DNA of 64,000 bases from Streptomyces cupreus (GTDB lineage: Bacteria; Actinomycetota; Actinomycetes; Streptomycetales; Streptomycetaceae), in the NCBI RefSeq assembly GCF_014257025.1, contig NZ_JACMSF010000003.1, positions 62,001-126,000 of the forward strand, given 5' to 3'. The notes below the pieces were generated by a model, which was given only the letters and a program-made list of their open reading frames with translations, was not told the origin of the DNA and did not search any database. Numbering within the stretch: the stretch's first letter is position 1; each line of letters starts with the position of its first letter. The translations under genes were made by a program, and so were the position numbers. This document shows positions 26,601 to 33,907 of the stretch, one piece after another.

Positions 26601-27163
26601 GCGAGGTGACGGCTTTCCGGGTCGCGGAGGACCGTACGTTCGCCGACGTCGAGGGCGACGAGCTGACGCTGCCCGAGGAGGCGAGCGTCCGGCTGGCCCA
26701 TCCGCTGAACCTGGGCGAGGAACTGGGTGCCTGGGCGGAGCTGTTCGCCGATTACGAGATCCTCCAGCCCTTCCCGCAGCTGGGCCGTGCCGTGCACGCC
26801 CTCACCGAGGAGGAGGCCGCGGACCACCGGCTGGCCCGCTTCGAGGGCGCCACCGTGCCGGTCGGCAAGCTGCTCGGGCTGACCAAGCGCGGCTGGGAGC
26901 GGGGCACCCCGCAGGACGCGGGCGTGGAGCGCTGGTTCCACCGGCGGATCGACGAGGGCCGGTATCTCGTCATCGACCTCGATCCCGGTATCGCCGTCGG
27001 CGCCGTCGACATGCTCGGCGACCAGACCTTCCACGCCGTATGGCTGAACACGACCCCCGACGACTACTGGCGCAACCGGAAGAACGACCTCAGCTTCGCC
27101 GGGCTCGACCCGATCATCGCCTCCGAGCTGCTCGCCGACCTCACCGAGGTGACCGCGAAGTGA
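23615..27163 (+). CDS. WGR-DUF4132 protein (MolR/YehI-like)
   Basis: The 1182-residue protein begins with a WGR domain (about 3-75; RRWEFDGDGSAKFWEAE ... VRYGRVGAQGRTQ), a small module best known from PARPs and often nucleic-acid binding. A long HEAT-like helical region follows (about 100-880), and the C-terminal DUF4132 (about 930-1182) repeats motifs of the divergent neighbour (HLVRRLVWL, EASVRLAHPL, QPFPQLGRAVHALT). In other actinobacteria this gene heads an operon with a MoxR ATPase and VWA proteins; here only a broken MoxR start remains after it. The GTG start has GGAGGGGAGG in front. The long upstream open frame is not coding. Confidence 0.88.
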   Translation: MRRWEFDGDGSAKFWEAEAEGTTVTVRYGRVGAQGRTQPKELGSAMAAEAYLAKVIAEKEREGYREVASESEQAREPAAAPDEDTFVMPAAWRRQVHPRRGGIVRTVPAPRSDTEELLGRRLKEEAGWIEQMLAAQGSEPRIVEAARAHLNGSHSPLGAAALASLTMHYQLPEGVFVDAWTRTHGLAFAARAVVEYFDIEAHWMQHGHQRQDPLIRFRPGTLSADGHWSRPFADRLRALLTVADEDTYRQSVAVLAKCRDSARRRIVVSYVVPSERDWVDEACADADQVDATLRAMLLCSVNSREQLDRFGSSFDLGWGDWTMSLVATLAEGVGERIAPVLERGIEVAYGSDRVRAFASALVELPTDDAFRVLLARVDDKNVRPYLMEAMRRRPVRALRLMGAAAIGTAKNATMVGQLLAAHIQAHADLTAAVLPELPARVAEYVEPRLAFRDRVAEASAEALPALLVSPPWAKERKAAKARVAAEAPLAPEPRVVWQPDEQQAWAGVTSWYSTWRGKYEWKEEIKTLQNGGQLSDVREARLFVTGPEDVVRPLLAHAAPEDYWDGEAALKPVAARFGVDALPLMLRAATRHPATLSMLVMPYLSVEVAGLVSDWLARLKSADALARAWLKRHGLATVPYLLPHAVGKAGQARRGAERALRLLADAHGREAVLSAVAESGQEAAGIVFEALDADPLESALPTRMPAVGAWAEPALLPQIRLKEGGALPADAVRNALTVLALSKPGDVYPGLDVLTEHCTADSLAAFSWGLFEQWRLAGMPPKESWALHALGWLGDDEVVRRLTPVVRAWPGESAHHRAVEGLNVLATIGSDVALLHLHGIAQRVPFKALKTRAQEKIAEVAEGLGLTGEQLGDRLVPDFGLDAGGSTVIDYGPRQFTVGFDELLRPYVRDADGKHRKALPAPAAKDDPELAPAERKRFAALKKDVRTVASDQVRRLEAAMVSQRSWTAGEFRELFVAHPLVWHLVRRLVWLSEADGEVTAFRVAEDRTFADVEGDELTLPEEASVRLAHPLNLGEELGAWAELFADYEILQPFPQLGRAVHALTEEEAADHRLARFEGATVPVGKLLGLTKRGWERGTPQDAGVERWFHRRIDEGRYLVIDLDPGIAVGAVDMLGDQTFHAVWLNTTPDDYWRNRKNDLSFAGLDPIIASELLADLTEVTAK

Positions 27164-27289
27164 CCGTCACCAGGGAACACGAGGAGCAGCTCCAGCTCGG
27201 TGACCCTGGCGACCAACCACGGCCTGATGCTCGTAGGCGAACCGATCCACCTGCTGACGAGCCAGGAGCTACACCGCGGCCCTGCGTGA
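27160..27289 (+). pseudogene. Remnant of a MoxR-type AAA ATPase gene
   Basis: A GTG overlapping the stop of the WGR gene (GTGA) opens a frame reading VTVTREHEEQLQLGD (27160-27204). In the +2 frame from 27200 the sequence reads VTLATNHGLMLVGEP, the familiar segment leading into the Walker A loop of MoxR ATPases (normally followed by GTAKS). Here it ends exactly before the P-loop, continues as unrelated IHLLTSQELH and stops at 27289. An 8-bp loss between two GGTGAC repeats could explain the frame change. Everything after the first 40 or so codons is gone, and the tail overlaps the end of the M50 gene. The interpretation rests on recalled MoxR sequence. Confidence 0.65.
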
Positions 27290-28498
27290 ACGGCGGTTGC
27301 GCCACCAGGTGAGCAGCCACAGGACGTTGATTCCGCCGAGGACGATCAGCACCGCGGCCGAGTCGGCGTTGCCCGCGAGGCCGTGCCCCGGACCGAGGCC
27401 CCGGACCGCGCGGACCAGCAGAGCGATGTCGACGGGAAGGGTGACGGCGGCCATGAAGGCCAGACAGGTCGCCGTACCGACCACGAGGACGACGCTGTAG
27501 AGGCGGACGGCCCGGCGTTCGTGCGGGGGCAGACGGGTGCTCGGGTCAGGGGCCTCGGCGCGGCGGGGCGAGCGCACCGCCCGCCGGAACACGTACCGCG
27601 CGTAGGCGAGGCCGTCGCCGTACAGGTCCCGGCAGCCGGTGAGTTCCTGGAGGACGAAGTACAGGTCGGTCCTGGTGAACACCATGCACTGGAAGGGCAG
27701 CGGCATCAGGGCCAGCAGCAGGGCCGCGGCCAGCAGTCGGTGGGTCGTCGTCCCGGTGTCCGTCAGGGGCAGGGTCAGGATCAGGGCCGATGCCACGGAC
27801 AGGTTGAGGGCGATGCCGGACAGATAGGCCGTCAGCCGATGGCGGCGGGGCGCGAGTTCGATGCCGCTGATGTCGGTCTGCATGACGAGGAACTGGAGCC
27901 GGGTGCCGAGCCGCATCCTCCCCGGCACGCCCGCGGCGCGCGCGGTGACCAGGTGCGCCAGCTCATGGGCCAGCAGCAGCGTCCATCCGGCCGCCGCCCC
28001 GGTGAGCAGGACCAGGCTGCCGTGCGGGCTCCACAGCAGGTCGCGATAGCCGGGCAGCAGGTCGGGACGGCGGAACAGCACGACCACGGCGGCCGCGAGC
28101 AGCACTGTGACGAGCACGGGCAGCGCCGGATGCAGGGCGAGGCGGACCTGGTGGGGGCGCAGCCACGGCAGTGTCGCGCGAGGCGGCTCGGTGTCCGGGA
28201 CCGGGCAGTCCCCGATCCGCGCCACGAACCCGAGGGCGGCCAGGTCCCTGACGAAGTCCGTGATCTCGAACTCCTCGCCGGTCTCCTCCCGCAGCCTCTC
28301 CTCGGTGCGGGCCACGCTCAGCCCCTCGCCGAGGAGTTCCACCGCGCGAGCCCCGGCCGCCGGCAGGGCGACGAAGGTGCGGGTGGCCATGCGGCCCACG
28401 ATCCACTCGTGCCGGTCCCGCCGTACCGCGAGGTCGTGCAACTGGACCCGGGTCGACGGCTCGATGCGGGGCCGGTCCTCGGCCGTGGTCTCCGTCAC
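27269..28498 (-). CDS. Membrane M50-type metalloprotease with PqqD-like N-terminal domain
   Basis: This 409-residue protein has a soluble N-terminal domain (about 12-95) resembling PqqD/leader-binding winged helices (RRDRHEWIVGRMATRTFVALPAAGARAVELLGEG), then several transmembrane segments. The zinc motif HELAH is at 178-182 within a hydrophobic helix, as in site-2-type (M50) proteases, and a TDLYFVLQ segment in a later helix could give the third ligand. Related proteins in RiPP loci act in maturation or export. Its GTG start overlaps the stop of the E1-like gene (GTGA), so both are made from one transcript. It is expected to cut or export the small peptide encoded at 29801, but that is inferred from context. 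Confidence 0.75.
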   Translation of the reverse strand: MTETTAEDRPRIEPSTRVQLHDLAVRRDRHEWIVGRMATRTFVALPAAGARAVELLGEGLSVARTEERLREETGEEFEITDFVRDLAALGFVARIGDCPVPDTEPPRATLPWLRPHQVRLALHPALPVLVTVLLAAAVVVLFRRPDLLPGYRDLLWSPHGSLVLLTGAAAGWTLLLAHELAHLVTARAAGVPGRMRLGTRLQFLVMQTDISGIELAPRRHRLTAYLSGIALNLSVASALILTLPLTDTGTTTHRLLAAALLLALMPLPFQCMVFTRTDLYFVLQELTGCRDLYGDGLAYARYVFRRAVRSPRRAEAPDPSTRLPPHERRAVRLYSVVLVVGTATCLAFMAAVTLPVDIALLVRAVRGLGPGHGLAGNADSAAVLIVLGGINVLWLLTWWRNRRSRRAAV

Positions 28499-29670
28499 GG
28501 TAGGTCCTCCGGGCCCGGGTTCACCGCCGGTTCCGCTCGGCAGGCGGGGCAGTCGGGCCGTCGCTGCGAGCGCTGCATGACCGGGTCGCCGGGCACCATG
28601 AGGTTGAGGCCGAAGCGGCATCCGGGGTCGATCCGCGGAACGCCGCACAGCAGCATGAGGGCGGCGTGGGCGAGCAGGCTGCCGGACAGGCCCGCGGTCA
28701 CGGCGTTGACCGGGTTCCACGGCATGCGGGGCGAGGCGACGTCCTCGTCCTGGCCGGGCGCGAGCCGCAGGTCGCGGCGCTCGATCTCGGCGCTGCGCAG
28801 ACACTCCCAGCACGCGCCCCGGCCGGGTGTGAAGACACCGACGCTCACCAGGGGGCCGCGGTAGCCGGCTTCGGCCCATGACGTGCCCAGGGACAGGCAG
28901 ACCTGGTTGGCCCAGCGGCGGACGGCGGCGGGGCGGTCGGCGGCCAGCAGGAGCACGTCGTACGCCGATCCGGCACCGGAGCCGCAGGTCAGCAGGTCCT
29001 CAAGATCCGCAGGGCCGCGTACCTCGCGGCGCTCGCCGGTGACCGTCGTGTGAGGGTTCAGGGCGCGCAACGCCGTCAGCGCCGCGTCGATCTTGGGCGT
29101 ACCGAGGTCCGCCTCGCGGTACAGGGTCTGCCGGTTGAGGTTGGACAGCTCCACGACGTCCGGTTCGACGCAGTGCAGTCGCCCCACTCCGGAGGCCACC
29201 AGGTCCCGGGCGGCGGCTCCGCCGGTACCGCCGACTCCGATCAGCAGGGCCCGGGCGCGGCGCAGTCGCAACTGCGGTTCCCAGGGGTTCTCCCTCGGCT
29301 GGAGGTCCATCCAGCGCAGCAGGGTCATGCCCCTGCTGTACCGCTCGCGTTCGCGCTCGGACAGTTCTTCGGGGAGCGCGGCGCCGGCGTCCTCGACGTA
29401 GCCGGCCGCGGTGAGGTCCGTGATCGCCTGGGCGATGTCGGGGGCGGGCAGCCGCAGTTCCGGGTGCCGACGGGACACCTCGGCGACGATGTCGGCGGCG
29501 CTGCGCGTGCCGTCCATGGCCTCGACCAGCGTCCACACCCAGCCGTCGGGATCCTTGACCTCGGCCCCGATGCCGTGGACGACGCTGCCGATCCTCAGGT
29601 GGCCGTCGACCGTACGGTACGCCCGGTGCTCCGGCTTGATCCGGGGCCGCCGCATCGTGTGCACCGTCAC
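28495..29670 (-). CDS. E1/ThiF-like adenylyltransferase with leader-binding type N-terminus
   Basis: The 391-residue protein has an N-terminal domain (about 8-95; HLRIGSVVHGIGAEV, TLVEAMDGTRSAADIVAEV) like the precursor-binding domains of TOMM/ocin-ThiF proteins. It is followed by an E1-like domain: nucleotide motif GVGGTGG at 145-151, D171, N177 and R180 for ATP and Mg, LLAADRP, and two CxxC pairs (CWEC and CPAC) for structural zinc. All hallmarks of an active adenylating enzyme are present. E1-like enzymes activate a C-terminal carboxylate of a peptide as AMP ester. No YcaO or lanthipeptide partner is nearby. The start is uncertain among GTG 29670, GTG 29664 and ATG 29655. Confidence 0.8.
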   Translation of the reverse strand: MTVHTMRRPRIKPEHRAYRTVDGHLRIGSVVHGIGAEVKDPDGWVWTLVEAMDGTRSAADIVAEVSRRHPELRLPAPDIAQAITDLTAAGYVEDAGAALPEELSERERERYSRGMTLLRWMDLQPRENPWEPQLRLRRARALLIGVGGTGGAAARDLVASGVGRLHCVEPDVVELSNLNRQTLYREADLGTPKIDAALTALRALNPHTTVTGERREVRGPADLEDLLTCGSGAGSAYDVLLLAADRPAAVRRWANQVCLSLGTSWAEAGYRGPLVSVGVFTPGRGACWECLRSAEIERRDLRLAPGQDEDVASPRMPWNPVNAVTAGLSGSLLAHAALMLLCGVPRIDPGCRFGLNLMVPGDPVMQRSQRRPDCPACRAEPAVNPGPEDLP

Positions 29671-29717
29671 TTTCGCGCCAATCTCTTCATCCCCAACTGC
29701 CCCGGAATCAACGGACA

Positions 29718-29755
29718 TTGACAACAGTGACCCGACCGACGAACTCTTGCAAGAG
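29718..29755 (+). promoter_or_regulatory. Candidate promoter/operator of the peptide gene
   Basis: In the 130-bp divergent region, TTGACA (29718-29723) is a consensus -35 box for the plus-strand peptide gene, although the -10 region 17 bp on is weak. A perfect 12-bp palindrome, CTCTTGCAAGAG (29744-29755), lies just after it and 45 bp before the peptide start, where a repressor could act. It might serve both divergent transcripts. Confidence 0.45.
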
Positions 29756-29800
29756 CACGACAGATCACGCACGCCACAGCCACCACAGGGAGGACAGGGC

Positions 29801-29878
29801 ATGCCGAACAAGATCGAGATCCGTCCGCTGGACAAGAAAGAGACCACCGGCGACAGCGGTGGCAACGGCGGCTCCTGA
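29801..29878 (+). CDS. 25-residue precursor peptide, candidate RiPP-like substrate
   Basis: A very small gene with a strong ribosome-binding site (GGGAGG, seven bases before ATG) encodes a 25-residue peptide that starts MPNKIEIRPLDKK and ends GDSGGNGGS. The IEIRPLD part looks like a short beta-strand leader for a PqqD/RRE-type domain, and the Gly/Ser/Asn/Asp-rich end looks like a core. Its stop is 13 bp before the M14 carboxypeptidase gene, and it faces the E1-like and M50 genes across a 130-bp region. The C-terminus GGS would become GG if the carboxypeptidase removed one residue, which is the form E1-like enzymes normally adenylate. Product and activity unknown. Confidence 0.7.
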   Translation: MPNKIEIRPLDKKETTGDSGGNGGS

Positions 29879-29891
29879 CCGGACGCCAGTG

Positions 29892-31184
29892 ATGGACCGC
29901 TACCTCACGGTCGCGGACGTCACCGAGTCGGCGCGGCGGCTGGTCTCCCGGTTCCCCGGGACCGGCCGCCTGCGCCGGATCGGGACCTCCCGCGCGGGCC
30001 GTCCGATCCTGATGCTGTCCGTGGGACACGGGCCGCGGCACGTCCTGGTGGTCGCCCGGCCGCATCCCGACGAGCCGGTCGGCGGCGCGACCGCGCTCGC
30101 GCTGGCGGAGCGGGTGGCACGCGGGGAGCAGCTGTCCCCCGCGACCGACCCCGCCCTCGTCACCTGGGACATCGTGCTGTGCCTCGACCCGGACGGCGCC
30201 GCGCTGAGCGAGGGGATCACGGAGGCGACGGCCGGGCCCGAACCCACCCTGGAGGGCTACTACGGCAGCGCCTTCCGCCCGGTCGCGGCGGAGCAGCCGG
30301 AGTGGGCACCGATCGTCTCGCGGCAACTGCCCGAAAGCCAGGCGCTGTTCGACGTGATCGAGGAACTCCGGCCGTTCCTCCAGTGCTCCCTGCACAGCGT
30401 CGAAGCGGGCGGCAGCTGGGTCCAGTTGACCCGCGCCCTTCCCGAACTCGCCCCGCCCTTCCAGAGGTCCGCCGGCGCGCTGGGCGTTCCGGTCCAGCAC
30501 GGCACGTACGACGCCCTGTACTGGGACAATCCCAGCCCCGGGATCCACGTACTGCCCCCGCCGGACAGCACCGACCGCCTGGCCGCCGGGTCCGAGAACA
30601 TCGGGCTGTCCACCTGGTGCGCGCCGATGCGGTACGGCGGCGTCACGGCGATCGTCGAAGTGCCCATGTGGGCGACCGACCTGGCCGACGACCGGTCCCC
30701 CCATCCGGGGGCCGCGGACGCGCTGCGCGAGCTGTCCGGGCTGGTCCGCGACGGCGGACGGCAGGTGACCGCCGTACTCGACAAGGCGCGCCGATTTCTT
30801 CCACCGGCCGAGGAGAACGCGCTCGGACGCGTGCTGGAGTGGATGGCCGACGACCTCTACGACCTGGTCGCCGAATCCTGGGAACCGCTCGCGAGGCAGG
30901 CGGCCGAAGCCTCACTGACGAGGGCCCAGGTCTGCTCCCTGGATGTAGTGGCCCGCCGCCAACCGCTGCGCGCGGCAGGTCTTCTGCTACGACTGCTGCG
31001 CGCGGCGGACGACGACACGGCCCCGGCGCTCCACCGCGAGCTGCACGAACTGTTCGCCGCCTGGTGCACGGACTTCGAGAAGGCCCTGCGACTTCGCTGG
31101 GTGCCGGTGCGCGACCAGGTGGAACACCAGGCCCGTACGGTGGTGGCCGCCGCCGACAGCGCGCTGAACGTCGTTCAGTTCTGA
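29892..31184 (+). CDS. M14-family zinc carboxypeptidase
   Basis: The 430-residue protein has the M14 zinc set: H58 and E61 in RPHPDEP, H169 in CSLHSVE, and the general base E257 in TAIVEVPM, so it should be catalytically competent. It lacks a signal peptide and acts in the cytoplasm. The C-terminal 170 residues are helical and not part of the minimal peptidase; they may recognise the substrate. It follows the 25-residue peptide gene by 13 bp with only a weak ribosome-binding site, so translation is probably coupled. Its likely role is trimming the C-terminus of that peptide. The end overlaps the convergent glycosylase gene by 10 bp. Confidence 0.85.
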   Translation: MDRYLTVADVTESARRLVSRFPGTGRLRRIGTSRAGRPILMLSVGHGPRHVLVVARPHPDEPVGGATALALAERVARGEQLSPATDPALVTWDIVLCLDPDGAALSEGITEATAGPEPTLEGYYGSAFRPVAAEQPEWAPIVSRQLPESQALFDVIEELRPFLQCSLHSVEAGGSWVQLTRALPELAPPFQRSAGALGVPVQHGTYDALYWDNPSPGIHVLPPPDSTDRLAAGSENIGLSTWCAPMRYGGVTAIVEVPMWATDLADDRSPHPGAADALRELSGLVRDGGRQVTAVLDKARRFLPPAEENALGRVLEWMADDLYDLVAESWEPLARQAAEASLTRAQVCSLDVVARRQPLRAAGLLLRLLRAADDDTAPALHRELHELFAAWCTDFEKALRLRWVPVRDQVEHQARTVVAAADSALNVVQF

Positions 31185-31954
31185 CAGTGCGGGCACCAGA
31201 CCGTGCGGCGTCCCGCGATGCGAGTCGACCGCATGGAAGTGCCGCAGCGGGGGCACACCGGCTCGCTGTCGTCCCTGCGCCCGGTGAGCCAGGAGCGTCG
31301 GGGCGGCACACACCCGTCACGCACGGAGGTCGCGAGGACACGGCCCATCGCCGCGTGGATGCGCCGAAGGGTCTTCTCGCTCAGGCTCCGCGTCGATGTC
31401 CGAGGGGCGACGCGAGCCCGCCAGAGGATCTCGTCGCACAGCAGGTTTCCGAGGCCCGCGACGACGGACTGGTCCATCAGCGCACTCTTGACGGCACCCC
31501 GTCGCCCCGACAGCAGTTCCAGGAACTCGTCCCGGTCCACGGCCAGGGCGTCCGGGCCCAGACCCTCCAGAATCCGGTCGACATCAGCGCTGTCGGCCAG
31601 CCGCACGCCCTGCAGTTTGCGTTGATCGCGGTAACACAGAAGCCGTTCTCCGCCGAGCGTCAGCACGATGCGATCATGCGCCTCAATTGGTTCCTCCTGG
31701 TCACAGCACCGCAGGGATCCCGTCATCCCGAAATGAAAGACAAGCGTGGGCCCATCGCCCGTCGGCACGAAGAGCCATTTCCCATGCCGCCACGCCTTCC
31801 CAAGACGCCTGCCCTCCAGCTCCTTCCGCAGCCGCTCCTCGGAGACACCTCTGAGAACTCCGGCATCCCGTACGTCGACATCGGTGACGGACCGGCGTCC
31901 ACGGCAGGTCAGCAGGACCTGCCGGAACCCTTCGACGTCAGGAAGCTCGGGCAT
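31175..31954 (-). CDS. Fpg/Nei-family DNA glycosylase
   Basis: This 259-residue base-excision repair enzyme begins MPELPDVE, so the catalytic N-terminal proline (P2) and E3 are present. The H2TH region is around 135-200 (QSVVAGLGNLLCDEILWRA), and a C-terminal zinc finger CPRCGTSMRSTRIAGRRTVWCPHC closes the protein. Such enzymes excise oxidised bases and nick the strand. The sequence is divergent enough that I cannot say Fpg or Nei. It converges with the M14 gene. Confidence 0.9.
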   Translation of the reverse strand: MPELPDVEGFRQVLLTCRGRRSVTDVDVRDAGVLRGVSEERLRKELEGRRLGKAWRHGKWLFVPTGDGPTLVFHFGMTGSLRCCDQEEPIEAHDRIVLTLGGERLLCYRDQRKLQGVRLADSADVDRILEGLGPDALAVDRDEFLELLSGRRGAVKSALMDQSVVAGLGNLLCDEILWRARVAPRTSTRSLSEKTLRRIHAAMGRVLATSVRDGCVPPRRSWLTGRRDDSEPVCPRCGTSMRSTRIAGRRTVWCPHCQN

Positions 31955-31962
31955 GGTTTACG

Positions 31963-32415
31963 TCAGCGCCGGTAGAGCCCCACGAGCGTGCCGCTGGACA
32001 GCTCCCGTTTCTCGACGGCCTCGTGCACCTGGTCGGCGCGGGGCTCGTCGGGGAGGACACAGGGCTCCGACAGGGCGTACAGGCGGAAGACGTAATGGTG
32101 CGGCTCGTCTCCCGGGGGCGGGTGCGGTCCGCCCCAGCCACGCTCGCCGTAGCCGTTGACCAGCTCGGTGCCGCCGGGTGGGCACTGCCCCGCGTTGACG
32201 CCTTCGCTGCGGGGGTCGATGCCGACCACGATCCAGTGCGCGAAGGTGCCCGACGGAGCGTCGGGGTCTTCGCACAGCAGCACCAGCTCGGCCGCGTCGT
32301 CCGGTGAGCCGCTCCAGGTCAGCGGAGGGGACACGTTGTCCCCCTCGTACGCGTACCGGCGCGCGATGAAGCCATGATCCTTGAACTCACTGCTGCTGAG
32401 GTCGATGCCAGCCAT
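31963..32415 (-). CDS. YbhB/YbcL-type PEBP family protein
   Basis: The 150-residue protein matches bacterial Raf-kinase-inhibitor-like (phosphatidylethanolamine-binding) proteins: NVSPPLTWSGSP, LCEDPDAPSGTFAHWIVVGI and the later GPHPPPG and HHYVFRLYAL. The conserved D-P-D-x-P and H-W residues form the anion pocket in this fold. Physiological role in bacteria is unknown. It lies 8 bp upstream of the glycosylase gene on the same strand and may share a transcript with it. Confidence 0.9.
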   Translation of the reverse strand: MAGIDLSSSEFKDHGFIARRYAYEGDNVSPPLTWSGSPDDAAELVLLCEDPDAPSGTFAHWIVVGIDPRSEGVNAGQCPPGGTELVNGYGERGWGGPHPPPGDEPHHYVFRLYALSEPCVLPDEPRADQVHEAVEKRELSSGTLVGLYRR

Positions 32416-32465
32416 ATGCCCCGGAGTACCCGTTCCCGCGGTCTACGCACATCCCTGCGAGATGA

Positions 32466-33884
32466 TCACAGCGGCCAAGCGGTCAGCAAATCGCCGGGGC
32501 CGTAGGCGGCATCGAGGCCCGGACAGTCGACTCCGCTGCGCGAGACCGCCACGACGGGAACAGGTTCGTGGGTGAGGGCAGCGCGGTGGCGGTGGAGAGC
32601 TGCCAGGTCGTGCCGGTCGAAAGGCGACTGCTCCAGCCACTTGATGGAGCCGACAAAGAGCAGCTCCTTGGCAATCGGGGCGCGATCCGCCCCGACGATA
32701 TCGATCTCGACGTCGTTGGTGCGGGTCCAGTAGCCGCCCACTGCGGGGGCCGCGGGCAGCCGGTCATCGGGCAGTATCCGCGCCAGGGCCTCACGGACAA
32801 GGGGCTCGACGGCCCGGCCGCGCCAGCTGGTCCAGTTCTCCCGGATGCGCGCCAGGGTCAGATCGCCCCGCCCCCGCTCGATCTCCTCCATGGACGGGCC
32901 GAGCAGATGCAGCCAAAACCGCAGGTAGGGATCTGTCACCCGGTAGCGACGATCCTTCGACGGGCGCAGCGATACAGGCAGCTCCCCAGCGGCGATCCGT
33001 TTGTCCGTAAGCAGCTCCAGAGCTCGCTGCAGCGGCGTGGCGCCGATCCCACCGGCTGCACGGGCGATGTTGGTGAAGGTCCGCTCGCCACTTCCGATGG
33101 CCGCCAGCACCGTACGCGCCTGGGCTTGCGGAGGGAATTCGGCAGCCAGCGAGCGCTCGGCCGACACCAGCAGGGCCGAAACGGGGTCGCTCAGCGCCTC
33201 GCCGAGGAAGTCCCACAGCCCTGCGCCGCTTGGCCACTCCGCGCAGATCAGCGGCAGCCCGCCGGTGATCAGTGCAGCGTCGAAGGCTTCCGCCGGATCC
33301 AGCCCAAGCATCTGCCCCACCTCGGCGGGGTTGAGCGGTCCCAGCACCATCTCCCGGCCGCGCTGATGGAAAGGTCGTCCGTAGCTGTTCAGTGCCTCCA
33401 TCATCGACAGATCGGAGCCGATGAGGACCAGCAGCACCGGCTTGGTCTCCAGCACCCGATCCCAGGCCCGCTGCAGCATCCCCTCGAAGGTGCCAGCGGT
33501 GTCCATCAGGTACGGCACTTCATCGATGACCAGCACGCTCGCCCGGTCGGCGGGCAGCGCCGCAGCCAGCACGTCGAACGCGGCATCCCAGCTCTCCGGC
33601 CGCGCGGCGGCCACCAGACCCGCCAACGGCAGCGTCGACGCTTGGGCGTCCCGGGCCAGCCGTGCCAGATCATCCCTGGGGGACGCACCAGTCGCCGCGT
33701 AGAACAGGAACGGGGCTCCGGAGCGCTCCGCAAACCGCTCGACCAGTCGCGACTTGCCCACTCGGCGCCGCCCGCGCAACATCACGCACCGACCGGGCCG
33801 CTCCCCGCCAACCCCTGCCGCCACCTTCTGCAGCTCTCGCTCCAGCGTCGCCAGCTCCTGCCTACGGCCTACGAAATCCACCAC
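32466..33884 (-). CDS. AAA-type ATPase with DUF234 (archaeal ATPase-like) C-terminus
   Basis: This 472-residue protein has a P-loop domain (Walker A GRRRVGKS about residue 38-45, Walker B SVLVIDEVPY) and sensor-like LVLIGSD. A winged-helix region follows (about 265-330), and a C-terminal DUF234 domain (about 340-472) has a restriction-endonuclease-like core (DVEIDIVGAD, ELLFVGSIKW with the usual E-x-K pattern near it). Such ATPases are common in archaea and patchy in bacteria, which suggests horizontal spread; their job is unknown. GGAGG precedes GTG 33884. The upstream region has an unusually AT-rich operator-like inverted repeat. Confidence 0.82.
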   Translation of the reverse strand: MVDFVGRRQELATLERELQKVAAGVGGERPGRCVMLRGRRRVGKSRLVERFAERSGAPFLFYAATGASPRDDLARLARDAQASTLPLAGLVAAARPESWDAAFDVLAAALPADRASVLVIDEVPYLMDTAGTFEGMLQRAWDRVLETKPVLLVLIGSDLSMMEALNSYGRPFHQRGREMVLGPLNPAEVGQMLGLDPAEAFDAALITGGLPLICAEWPSGAGLWDFLGEALSDPVSALLVSAERSLAAEFPPQAQARTVLAAIGSGERTFTNIARAAGGIGATPLQRALELLTDKRIAAGELPVSLRPSKDRRYRVTDPYLRFWLHLLGPSMEEIERGRGDLTLARIRENWTSWRGRAVEPLVREALARILPDDRLPAAPAVGGYWTRTNDVEIDIVGADRAPIAKELLFVGSIKWLEQSPFDRHDLAALHRHRAALTHEPVPVVAVSRSGVDCPGLDAAYGPGDLLTAWPL

Positions 33885-33907
33885 TTCTGCCGACCTCCGC
33901 CCATGAC

